In this document: positions 37,200-48,019 of the stretch, piece by piece
How positions within the stretch are numbered: position 1 is the first letter of the stretch
Layout of the letters: the number at the start of each line of letters is the position of its first letter
Assembly: GCF_905404315.1 (NCBI RefSeq)
Contig: NC_066283.1
Location: forward strand, 248,001-312,000
DNA from: Leptidea sinapis
Taxonomy: Eukaryota; Arthropoda; Insecta; Lepidoptera; Pieridae
Direction of reading: 5' to 3'
Length of the DNA stretch: 64,000 nucleotides
The notes under the pieces: generated by a model
Told to the model about the DNA's origin: nothing
What the model saw: only the letters and a program-made list of their open reading frames with translations
Databases searched by the model: none
Program-made: the position numbers and the translations under genes

Positions 37200-37425
37200 A
37201 TCATTAGAATTTTTCACCGCAGCCATCTTGGATTTCAAAAATGATCCCAAATTCGTTCTCTACTCCCTCGTGAACCTTGGATACCATATCCATTTTTCTA
37301 TCCATCTGCGCCCTAGAAAACCTCGGATTTAGCTGGGAACGGCACCTCTATCGTCTCGCTTTTTCGTTTCATTGAGTTTCAAAAAACAACGATTCTAAAG
37401 AACTTCTTTACTTACACCTCCCCGC
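37200..37425 (+). repeat. Single satellite unit plus element terminus
   Basis: One unit of the 100-bp repeat (GCCATCTTGGATTTCAAAAA to CCATATCC) followed by CTCTATCGTCTCGCTTTTTC and GATTCTAAAGAACTTCTTTA. Same order as 10553-10685 and 56710-57118. Confidence 0.7.
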
Positions 37426-37429
37426 CCGC

Positions 37430-38050
37430 GTAGTGTGACCAGGCACCATTCATTACCGCTTTTGGGGTAAAATTTAAATGTTATGTAGGAATGGCTAAGT
37501 AATTTGGTAAACACGTCAACTACGTGAAAAGTAAGTTCGTATGAATTTAATATTATACATTTGTAAAAATATAATCACCGCCTAATAAAAGGCGCAGTTT
37601 ATTAATAATTAATAAACTGGATGTTGATATTGTGAAAGATATTGCGAAGCTTTTATATTTTAGGTATTATATTTACACCATACCTAAATATAACAAAAAA
37701 AATACGGTTGCATTCCGGGAGTCCGGCAAAAGTGAAAACTTGAACATTTACGTTGTGCATTATTGAATAATTTGGAATGGTTAAGGAATAATTTCACACA
37801 AATTGCTTTATTTATCAGAATAAAAGTATTTATGTGGTTAAATACCATATTCATTTATTGCGCTATGATACACAATGAAAATTTATATTACATAAAAAAT
37901 TTAACGATTCAGAGCTATTAAAATTATTTTACATCTCATCAATCATTGATAAGTAATAAATCTCTCAGAAAAATAAACTATCATCCATAATTTCAGAGCA
38001 CTTACGAATATAAGAAACGGGTCTGCACTTACATAATAATTTTAATATGT
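37430..38050. other. AT-rich spacer, nothing recognised
   Basis: No coding frame or clear repeat. Confidence 0.4.
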
Positions 38051-38052
38051 GC

Positions 38053-38145
38053 ATTGTGCATGGACCTCTAAACTGCATATGAAATCCTGGTACATGTTTC
38101 TAGGATGATACATGATTTCAACCGCTATAAAAGACATTTACACAG
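38053..38145 (-). repeat. 83-bp dispersed repeat, also at 57936-58020
   Basis: Shares CTAAACTGCATATGAAATCC and GATTTCAACCGCTAT with the inverted copy at 57936-58020. Likely part of a transposon. Confidence 0.6.
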
Positions 38146-38579
38146 AGTAGGGATGGATACTACGTACATTACTATCACCCGTAGATAGAAGATGGACTCT
38201 TAAATTCGTTGTCAGCGTATGTAAATGAGATAACAATAGTTCATACTATGTTTTCATGTTTTGGAAATTCATAAGACAGCCGTTGAGATACATTACAATA
38301 TTTGCAATCCCATTTTTTGTTTGGGTACAGTTCATCGGCTCTCAACAAACAAAGGTTGCCATGGTGAATTCAGTTTTTATAAAGTATGGGACGTTGCTGT
38401 CTATTACGTTGAACAAATCGCAGATAGATTTTAAAAGTTCTACCATAACTGCCTAAACTTAGTCAATTGTCGAATCTGCCAGTGACAAGTAAAGTAATCT
38501 TAGCATCCTATAAGGAAGTTTGTATTTAAGAATATACAATTTACTTAGAATAGCTCTTTATTTGTTACAAATATGGGTT

Positions 38580-39470
38580 ACTTGAGGTTCCCAGCGATAA
38601 TCAATTTTGAGGCTGATATAGATATGTTCACTAACCAGTTCGACCGGCGGAGAGTTACAATAATTGTAATTGTAATAATTGTTTATGTGGTCATGAAGTT
38701 AGTCGTGGCTACGAGCCATAGAAGCTATATGATTTGATTTATTATACGCAGTGTGTATATACATTGCTTTCGTTTTATTGGTGCTTATAACTAATCCTGC
38801 GTCATGTGCCCATTTATATAAAGTGTCAAATTAGCTTGCATTATTTGTTTGACCACCTAGATATCCTTCCTTGCTGCAATGAGATTTGTGTCATCTGTTA
38901 ATTGATACACGGATCCCTCTTTGAATAAGTTACACATCTTATTCACCTACATTAAGTATTCGGTGGGTATAATCGAATTTGACATAATAGTATGTTAGCC
39001 TATTTCGATTCTTTAAACCACACAAGGAGGGATCCCTGTATCCCATATTTTTCCATTTCTTTATTTGTAAACTGATTTCATTTGTAAACTGGCGTAAAAG
39101 TTGAAAAGTATTTTGATTTTTCTGAAAACTAAATAATATTGTTTTTATTTAAGAAGTTAATTTGGTCATCGCCGAAATACTTTTCAACTATCTTATCTAC
39201 AGGACGATATCGTAATTGGTCGATAATTAAATTAAAATCTTTGTGACACCCCACCTTATACATAGACTGAACTAATCCAATTTTAAGAGCATCTGGGTTG
39301 GCAGAGGTGACAATACAGGATTTTATAAGATGCTTCAAAATCGGTGTTAGTTCTCTGAAAAGTTCGAGCTCGAATTTATGGTATGGAGCATGGATATACT
39401 CTCCTGGAGAGTTGCTAAGATCTAAATTTAAAGATTTTAATATTATTGCTGTTTTTAACCAACACATTTA
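38580..39470 (-). pseudogene. Degenerate LINE reverse transcriptase
   Basis: On the minus strand, 39467-39129 reads ANPDALKIGLVQSMYKVG (RT finger region) then KIVEKYFGDDQINFLNKNNI. Further on, 38990-38600 includes GSVYQLTDDTNLIAARKD, an altered YADD-like catalytic block, and ISTNKTKAMYI. The centre of the RT is missing between the two. Many stops. It differs from families 1-4. Confidence 0.7.
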
Positions 39471-39549
39471 AGATTATCTTGTATATGTTCATAAAAATGG
39501 CAATTAATGTCAAAAGATATATGAAAAACATAATATAGACACATACCAG

Positions 39550-39800
39550 AAACCATAGAATAATAACGCTCAGCTCGCGCTCAAAGTTGAGGCAGTGTAA
39601 ACCACGCACAGTCAGCGTGGTTCGTTAACTTGTCAATATGTTGTCAATTAGTCAATGGCTGACGCGCGTTCTGCTTACATCTAGTTAATGTTGTCAGTTT
39701 TTATATAATAATGCCGTCGTGAGTCGTTCCCACTTCCAAAAATGCTACCGGACATACGAAGAAGTCGAATGGGATCACGTTTCATCTATTAGTAGCACAT
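39550..39800 (+). mobile_element. THAP-type (P-like) transposon relic
   Basis: From 39711 the frame reads Met-Pro-Ser, a stop where the first zinc-binding Cys is expected, then VVPTSKNATGHTKKSNGITF, the layout of a THAP finger. Bases 39551-39567 (ATAGAATAATAACGCT) recur at 55581-55596, also upstream of a THAP-like frame, so they may mark an element end. Confidence 0.5.
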
Positions 39801-40077
39801 TTAATAAAATGATTAAAATATTAAATATTATTTACGTTACTTATTTGTCAAAGAACATTAAGTTTCTATTTGGTAAGTGCTGCCACCGAAAAACCTAGTT
39901 AACACCGACTAGTTTACCCAACTTTTAAAAATATTTAACCTAACTTATTCAACATTTTAAATATTTCTGTGTGTAAATAATTATGAGAATGTAATTAATA
40001 AATTCTGAACATACTGGAACATGTCGCTTTTTCTATCTCCATTACCAAATTAAAAGTAATCCCTAGAAAGTATATTT

Positions 40078-40300
40078 GAAGTGAAAACTTCTTTAGCGGC
40101 GTTGAGCACTTTTCTTGGGATGGGTATAAAATGTTAAACTCGCGTCGATGATTTTACACAGTGTTTTAGTACCAGACAATCATAGTTGAAAAAGAGATTG
40201 TCTTATGGATGACGCGAGTATACCTTAATATTATATTGACGTCATTCGCACGTCGTAATTACTGCATACATATCCAGGAGAACATAAATATGGTATGATG
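40078..40300 (+). repeat. Dispersed repeat shared with 57378-57610
   Basis: Starts GAAGTGAAAACTTCTTTA and includes TTTTAGTACCAGACAATCAT, GAGATTGTCTTATG and GCGAGTATACCTTAATAT. Same order at 57378-57610. Confidence 0.7.
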
Positions 40301-40459
40301 TCATTTCTAATACTACTACCGTTTCGGAAACAAATGGCGCTCTGAGAGAGAGCAAGCGGTCCAAGAAACTCCCCCAATATTATTCTTGGCAACGAAAATG
40401 CAGATTCCTGTGCGAAGACAGCAATTGCAACAGGTACCCTCCAAGATTCAAAAATTTTC

Positions 40460-40900
40460 TCCCATGACTTGCGCACCATCCTGAAACCCAAGTTGCATGA
40501 GAGTTGGTCCAGCATTTGGCAAGTTTCCAATAACTCTAAAGGCAAATTTTATGGAGATCTACAACCCGTAATTCCTCAGAAACCTTGGTTCTCTAAATTT
40601 AAAATTCCCAACATGTCAGTGATTTCAACTATTTGTCGTTTACGTTTTAATCATGCTTGTACCCCAGTATTTTTGGCTAAAATAAGAATTAGGGACAATT
40701 CCTTGCGTGAATGTGGTCTAGATGAGGGAAATGTGGATCATTTATTCTTCAATTGCCCTTTAACGCAACCTTCTTTATACAATTTTATACCTCCTGAAAT
40801 TCCCCGCCCAACTTATTTTAAATGTCTCCTCTCCCTAGTTTTCACTCCTTTTCTATATATTTTGTGTAAATATATTAAAATAAATAAGATTAAGTTGTAA
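40460..40900 (+). mobile_element. LINE C-terminal (post-RNase H) fragment
   Basis: Frame 40469-40900 reads PWFSKFKIPNMSVISTICRL, RFNHACTP, then CGLDEGNVDHLFFNCPL, a Cys-His pattern seen after the RNase H domain in I/LOA-type LINEs. It ends with a hydrophobic then Lys/Ile-rich stretch. No catalytic domain remains. Confidence 0.6.
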
Positions 40901-40904
40901 ATAG

Positions 40905-41235
40905 TACTAAGTACTTATATCAAATAATTTAAGTAATTATATTTGTGTATGTCCCTTATAGTCCTAACAGCATGTATATTTGTTTCAGGTATAAGAAAAT
41001 AAAACTTGTTTCAATCTTAAGCATCGATCACTACCATTAAAATTAGTAAAATAATACTCTAAGCTTGGTGGTCTACCTTAACGTGACATTGGCAAACTTG
41101 TGGTATACCTTCCACAGGAGCCATAGTAGGAAGAATAGAATAGTCCCAGGCTATCTTATCACTTAGATATTAAACTGTGGAGTAGTAGGATTTACGGCAG
41201 AGCATTTGTTAAATAAAACATTTAAATTTATTTAT
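40905..41235. other. Spacer, nothing recognised
   Basis: Probably includes the 3' UTR of the fragment before it; no defined feature. Confidence 0.35.
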
Positions 41236-41238
41236 AGA

Positions 41239-41646
41239 CTAGCTGACCCGACAGAAGTTGTTCTGTATATAATAAAAAAAAATGTGTTTTTTATGAATTT
41301 GTCAGTAATATATCATAACATCAAGAATTATTTCATAAAATATGCTCCCTGTTGTTGTACCTAATGAAATTGTTTTACAGCAGAACTGTCAAACCGTGCG
41401 TCAGTAAATTCTCTCATAGAAAATATGTCCTGTATGGACAGAACAAATACGACGGAGGACACATTAAAGGAAAAACAAAATTGTTGTTTTTATTTAATTC
41501 AGAACACTTTCATATTTATTCACCTTTTAAACCTTCCCTGGACTTCCACAAATAATTCAAGACCAATATTTCCCAAATCGGTCCAGCCGTTCTCGAGTTT
41601 TAGCGAGACTAACGAACAGCAATTCATTTTTAAATTTATTTATAGA
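41239..41646 (-). mobile_element. Non-autonomous Helitron-like element, complete
   Basis: On the minus strand it starts A|TCTATAAATAAATTTA and ends CTTCTGTCGGGTCAG then CTAG|T, the TC...CTAG borders with A/T flanks expected for Helitron insertion. 408 bp with no coding frame of note. Its end matches 24876-25073 and 57612-57909. Confidence 0.75.
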
Positions 41647-41649
41647 TAA

Positions 41650-42390
41650 TGCCTGAACAGTGTCTGGCACTTTTACACTATTATAAAAGTGTATACATTT
41701 ACCGTTAGAGCTATTATGTATCTTATGAAGTCTACTAGAATTAGTTACAATCCCTTATTAAATTTTCATAAATGTACTAACAATAAACAGCAATAATATT
41801 TATTTCTTTAAATTTTTCTTTGAGTGACTGTCTATAATCAAGCTTGTATATAGCACGAACAGCTCTCTTTTGCAGAAAAAACACTATTTCAATGTCAGCA
41901 GCATGACCCACACTCACAGAAAAATACCGTACGTCATGATGCTGTGAAAGTCCCAGAACAGGTAAAGTGAAAATAACTGAAGTACACTAATTTAGGGGTA
42001 GCAACATTCGTGTACTATCTAATCTTTCCCACAGCGTATGCCGCAGAGCTGAGTGTATCTGCTAGTTAGGCAATATGTGAATATTAGGTCGGAAATTCAC
42101 CATGGTGTATACAATTGTTAAATGTTCAAAGTGAAAGTTTTTATTTGCATAAAAATTGTTAGATTAATGGTACATAAATAATTTAAATTTCATGTTTTCC
42201 ATATTTATGACGTGCTATTTTACTAAGTACCTACATTACTAAATCATTAGTTAAATTAATATCAATTTAATTCAAATTCTAAACTATGATACTATATTAT
42301 TTTTATTATTAGTAGCAGTATTATTTATTATTATGTCTGATGAATGTTTAAGTAGTTTTTTTTTTATAAGGTATATATTATAATTAATCC
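41650..42390. other. AT-rich spacer, nothing recognised
   Basis: 41790-41940 is weakly reminiscent of LINE C-terminal sequence on the minus strand (GCTCTCTTTTGCAGAAAAA), but no frame can be supported. Confidence 0.3.
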
Positions 42391-42514
42391 CCCCGTTCTC
42401 GTTTGGTGAAGACGTGTTTTAAGTTGTGAGCACGCGTTCCGCCGCTTTGCTTCAGCCGACCAAAGATATACCGTTGATATACTGAAGTCTAGAAGTGACA
42501 TTAAACCAATTATA

Positions 42515-43339
42515 ATGCTTCGTTCTCCGGTAAAATCGTCATCACTAAGTGACCTCACTGAGACAGTCTCAATTAAAGATAAACCTATACACGTTACACG
42601 CAAAAGGAAAGCTGAACCCGTCCTAGAAGCAATAGAGACCCTTACAGCAGATATGAATTCTCAATTTAAAAAAATGCGAGAACAATTTACTTCCAAGTTC
42701 GATGAACTAAAGATGGAGATGGCGACGCGGGATGCAGCAAATGAAATTAAATTTCAAGAACTTGCCACTAAAGTAGAAGATTTACAAAAGATAAACAAAA
42801 AAAAACGTCACTATCATACAATATATGCAGGGACAGTTGGAAAACATTCAAAGGCTGCATTCATGGCGAAATACGAAACTCCAGATGAAGATATACTACA
42901 AGTCGTTAAAAGCATTGGATCCAAAATTGAAGAGAGTATCCATGATGGAGACATAAGAACTGCCCACCGTTTACACAACAAAAACAAGGAAAAAATGCAT
43001 ATAATTGCAGAATTTAAAAGCAGCACCAAAAAAGAAAAGTTCCTATCATCTTTTAAAAAATACAACAAGGCCCATACAGACAGTAAACTCAACGCAGATG
43101 CTATAGGAGTGCCAGGTAAGACTGGTTCCATAATATATATGTCTGAGCTCTTAACACCTAATGCTAAGCAATTGTATTATCAGGCTCGAATGTTGGCAAA
43201 AACAGAGAACTATAAATTCTGTTGGGTGAAGAATGGTAAAGTTTTCATTAAGAAAACTGAAGAGTCAACTGCTATCCTCTTACGCAGCACCCAACAGCTA
43301 GACTCTCTAAAGGAGACTGGCAATGAGAATATCTTGTGA
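42515..43339 (+). CDS. LINE family 5 ORF1 protein, intact
   Basis: 274 codons without lesions. Residues 1-35 are Ser/Thr-rich and basic (TRKRKAEP). About 36-95 form a coiled coil (ADMNSQFKKMREQFTSKFDE). The rest resembles the FP-protein-like domain of many insect LINE ORF1 proteins: AHRLHNKNKEKMHIIAEF, then IYMSELLTPNAKQLYYQAR and YKFCWVKNGKVFIKK, as in the C-terminal Baculo_FP family. In this element class ORF1 binds RNA and packages the transcript. ORF2 follows after about 300 bp. Confidence 0.85.
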   Translation: MLRSPVKSSSLSDLTETVSIKDKPIHVTRKRKAEPVLEAIETLTADMNSQFKKMREQFTSKFDELKMEMATRDAANEIKFQELATKVEDLQKINKKKRHYHTIYAGTVGKHSKAAFMAKYETPDEDILQVVKSIGSKIEESIHDGDIRTAHRLHNKNKEKMHIIAEFKSSTKKEKFLSSFKKYNKAHTDSKLNADAIGVPGKTGSIIYMSELLTPNAKQLYYQARMLAKTENYKFCWVKNGKVFIKKTEESTAILLRSTQQLDSLKETGNENIL

Positions 43340-43641
43340 CTAGCCTGTAAATCCAAAACATACGTAGGATATCTAATTACTCAACCTGTCATATATTATA
43401 GTTTTATTTATAGTATTAATATAAGTATAGTAGTCTTTACATTTTTTAATATTGCACGTTTTATTATTAATATAAGTATTTCCAATATTATGAAAAATAT
43501 ATATCTATACTATGTACAACTCAAGGTCAGATACCCAAATGATAAGATGTTCAGCCATTCAGATGGCACCGAGTACGGTCTCCTCAGCATCCTCTGTATC
43601 ACAATGGCAGAGGTCTAAATGCCAGCTGATATAACTTAATT

Positions 43642-46516
43642 ATGTCCTCAGACGTAGTTGACTTGGCCTTGGACATTGACCATTTGTCAATATCCAAGGC
43701 CGTTATTATTGAGAATGCAGAGGATTCTAATCGGTATTTCACACAAGGCAAGAACGACTAACTGACTCTAGTGACACAAAATATTAGAAGCATATATAGG
43801 AATATTGATGAACTAAATGTTTTGTTCACAAGAATGAAGTTAAGTATTGATATCATCATACTTACAGAGTGCTGGCTTTGTAGTGATAGGACAAACCCAG
43901 TGCTTTCTGCATATAAATCGTACAAGACATCACGACTACTAAACCAAAATGACGGACTAGTGACGTACGTTAAAAGTGAATTGTCTTTTTCAGTAAGCGA
44001 GCCCCATCTCATTGAGGCGAACTGTCTGACTCTTACATCTGGTGATACATGCATAATCTGTATCTATAGGCCGCCAGCTTTCAGAGATACAAGCAATTTC
44101 ATTTCATCACTGGATGCCTTATTGATACAGCATAAAATGTATAACAATATAATTATTGTAGGGGACATCAATATAAATATCAGTCCTGATAATATCACTA
44201 CCAAAGGATAATCGGACGAATTTTTATCCCTAGTTGCTAGCCATGGTATTCTACCAGGACATACATTTTCAACCAGAAACAACAGCTGCTTCGATCACAT
44301 TTTGCTTAAAACTCGACGTGACAATATTGTGGCTGTGATTAAGACAGATATTACGGATCATGCGTCAGTCCTACTTAACATCTCAAAAACTATTATGCGG
44401 CATAATATTGAATATAAATCTGTAAAAAGAATTAATTATGAAGCTGCACTAGCAGAGCTACTAACCACGGACTGGAATTTCATTACTGATTCTGCAGATG
44501 CTAATATAGCAACGAATATGTTTCTCAGCTTCTTAGCAAATGTAATCAAACAACATACTGTGGTAAAGAGAGTTGCAAGCGCTAAAAGAAAAATAAGTGC
44601 CTGGATAACCCCAGGGCTAATAAGATCAATCAGGAAGCGAGACAATCTGCATAAAAAGTGTCGTAAAGCTCCTAATAATATTGAATTGCAAAAAACTTAC
44701 AGACTTTACCGAAACATGTGTAACTCTATTCTCAAAGCAGCCAAACGGAAATACGATAGGCAATTACTATATAATTCCGTACATAAAACTAAAGATATGT
44801 GGGATAATATAAAACGAATTTGCAATATTGGTAGTGGTAAAACTAACGAATGTAAGGAACTATTAAGCTTATCATCTTCTCCAATCGATTCTGTAAATAT
44901 TGTAAACAAATACTTCGCCACAGTACGATCCTCACTTGCAGCAGATATATCTGCTAGTCTCTCAACAGAACTAATGGTGAAAAAAGACAATGAAAAATCT
45001 ACTAAAACTCCTGAATCATCGTTTGCTCTCTTTCTTGTAAATGAATCCGAAATTATCAGCACAATTAATTCACTCAAATCTCAAAGCGCTCCAGGATGGG
45101 ACGGAATATCAAAGGACTTTTATAAGAATACTAAATTTGCTATTTGCAAACCCATTACACACATTTGCAATAATTGTTTCTTGACAGGAGTTTTCCCTAC
45201 TGCATTGAAAAAAATCTATTATATGTCCCATTTATAAAGGTGGAGATAGAGATAGTGCTTCGAAACTATCGCCCAATTTCTTTACTTCCTGCACTCTCCA
45301 AGATTATAGAAAAGATCATAAGCAAAAAATTGGTGATATACCTAGAGAGTAAAAACTTGTTATCGAATAATCAGTTTGGTTTCCGGCCCAAAAAATCAAC
45401 TTTTACCGCAGTAACAAAAATAACATATGATTTAGTAAATAACCTGGATTCAGGTAAAAAGTGTTTGGGCGTTTTCCTAGATCTCACGAAGGCATTCGAC
45501 ACTGTCTCTGCTCCCAACCTTTTACATAAACTAGAGCAACTCGGTATAAGGGGTTTTCAGCTTAAACTTTTTGAAAGCTACCTTACAAAACGCAAACAAG
45601 CGGTTAAAATTGACCAATATCTAAGTGACGAGGTCTATGTTGACTGTGGAGTTCCGCAAGGAAGCATACTCGGGCCAACGCTCTTCACTATATATATTAA
45701 CGAGCTCTGTAACATGCAATTACCTAACACTGTCATCTCAACATATGCAGACGACACTGCATTAATATTTTCAGGAAGTACATGGACAGACGTTAAGGAA
45801 ATAGCAAAAAGAGGGTTATGCAAAGTATCTAATTGGCTAAAACGCAACATATTGACCCTAAATGTAAATAAAACGAAGTATGTCCCCTTCTCAATTTCAA
45901 CCAGAAACAATCCTGATCAGGACTATCAGATTAAAATACATTCATGTATGCATTTTCCTGGTCGATCTGACTATTGCAACTGTCCAAATATCCAAAAAGC
46001 TGACCATATTAAATACCTAGGAGTCTATCTAGACAGACACCTGAGATGGAACATACATATCGATAACCAGACAAGCAGAATTAGGAAACTAATATATATT
46101 TTTAAAAGCTTACGACATGTCACAGATCCGGAACTTTTAAAAAACATTTATGTGTCCCTGGTACAATCGCTATTAATATATTGCCTACCGGTATGGGGAG
46201 GAGTCCCGAAAAGTAATGTTTTTTAAACGTTTTAGGCATCCCACAAAGCAGCTGTATCGTGAAAATAGGCTAATGAGCGGGAGACAGTTGTATATTTTAC
46301 ATGTGCTTCTATATAAACATAATGAACTCCCATATAACAATACGCGAACAAATTAAGCAAAAAAGGCTCCGACATAATGTCTGTCAAATACCATCAAACA
46401 AAACAAAATTTACTAATAAACAAATCTCTTTCTTATCAAATTTTCTATATAATAAAATAAATAAAGATCTAAATATTTTTGAAATGACCACAAATAAACT
46501 CAAACATGAAGTTTAA
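43642..46516 (+). pseudogene. LINE family 5 ORF2, endonuclease-reverse transcriptase, few lesions
   Basis: Starts at the ATG at 43642. The endonuclease follows with VTQNIRSIYRNIDEL, LTECWLCSD and VGDININISPDN, then NNSCFDHILLK and TDHASVLL. The RT has ITPGLIRSIRKRDNLHKKCR, APGWDGISKDFYKN, NYRPISLLPALSKIIEKIIS, motif A LDLTKAFDTVSA, motif B CGVPQGSILGPTLF and motif C YADDTALIF with both aspartates. The thumb is YLGVYLDRHLRWNIHI. Lesions: TAA at 43759, TAA at 44209-44211, a frameshift at about 45225-45240, TAA at 46224. Catalytic motifs are otherwise kept, so decay is recent. Confidence 0.88.
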
Positions 46517-46674
46517 AACTGGTTTCTAACAAAAGACTATAGAGAAACTGAAGAATTGTTAGAAATCATAACGTAATACATTTAAAATATAACATGACTC
46601 TTCTTAGTAAGTTAAACTACTTTAGGATCAATAAATAAAATCCACCACAAAAAAAAATATAAATATATTAATAA

Positions 46675-48019
46675 TATACAACTTATAACTGCATCTTGTC
46701 GCATCTAGTAGCTGCTAATACTGTGTTGATTCATGTCGGTATCAACTCACTTATTGTTTTATTGAGGGTACATGTAATTTTAATACAACAGCGAAGTACA
46801 ATTTATTTTGTGCAATGATTACCATTTTTATTAGAAACTGTGGTAATAATGTAGTGTGTTTGATTATCAATTGGTAGACATCCTGTTATTTAATTAAGTG
46901 TACCAAACCAAATATGTGAATCAGGTTAGCTACCTAACTACCCAACTGGCGAAATGGTCTGGGTATGTACCGAAAGTAATTCTGCTTTAATTAAATATCA
47001 CATTACACGTATCATTTACATTACATCAGTTGACCTAAATAATTAATATACGATATAATTTATTAATACTTATATTTCAATAGGTTTAGGATACATTTAA
47101 ACTTGCTTGATTTAAAACTAGGTAATAATTTAGATACCTTACGTCACTAATTAGCAAATAAGCACATATTCTTTTAGAAAATTTTATATCTATCTATATT
47201 TCATACATATAACGCAGAGAGCCCTCTTCTCTACGCAACGCCAAAGCCAATAGCCAACGCCGACCGGAGATTCCTTGATACGACAAAGGTTGACTTTGCA
47301 GCGGTACCACAAACTTGTGTCTTCTTATGATGGTTATCGATGTTAATGGGCTTGTTCTAGTACCTTAATGCGATTAGCAGTTCGAAGGGTTCCTGTGTTG
47401 AAAGTTGCAATAGGTAAACATTTTTTTCTTTACTATTTTATCAGACATCAGAGTAAATATATTCTTTGCATCAGACCTTGGTGGTTTTATATATCGCAAG
47501 TTACAGTTCATTAGTTTTCCTTCTTCTGTTGGGTGTTAGTCTATCGTTTCATGGTGACGAGGCAGGTTGGGTCCTTTAGTGTGACAAATAGTGAGATACT
47601 GAGGCTTAGAATCCGACTAATTTCAGCATAAGCTTCCGAGCAGTGTAGAGATTGTATAAAAAGCCGGAATCTGTGTCGACAGCTTTCGAAATTCAAACGA
47701 GTATGCAGTAAATCATGTGAAGTACCTAACTCCACTTACAACTTCGCTTTACTTTCCAAACCAGATTAAAAAAGTCGGGTAATATTTTATTTTGTCTGTA
47801 TTTTGAGAATCTGTCATTTAAAATTTACACATCAATCATCAATGGCCGAATTGGCTCGTAAGAGAAACAGTGTTCTGTGCTGCTGAGCGCTGTCAGGATT
47901 TTATTTCCTTTGTAAAAATGGAGCACCTTGAATTCCAATGAATATTATTAGGTATTTTGTGTGGAAGTGAAGCGAGGTGGTGTGGTGTCGGTGTTAGGCT
48001 TTATTATATTAACGACACC
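46675..48019. other. Spacer and kinase gene upstream region
   Basis: 47210-47345 has a weak minus-strand match to LINE family 1 (GATACGACAAAGG, ACAAACTTGTGTCTTCTT, as at 18168-18225). The last 300 bp must hold the kinase 5' UTR. No core promoter motif could be singled out. Confidence 0.4.

Larger units (their letters stand above)
42391..46670 (+). mobile_element. LINE family 5, near full length (two ORFs)
   Basis: About 4.3 kb: a 5' leader with a short C-run at 42391, ORF1 42515-43339, ORF2 from 43642 to about 46516, then a short 3' UTR with AATAAA and an A-run at about 46650-46660. This is the best preserved retroelement in the window. Target duplications could not be fixed because both flanks are low-complexity AT. 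Confidence 0.85.
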
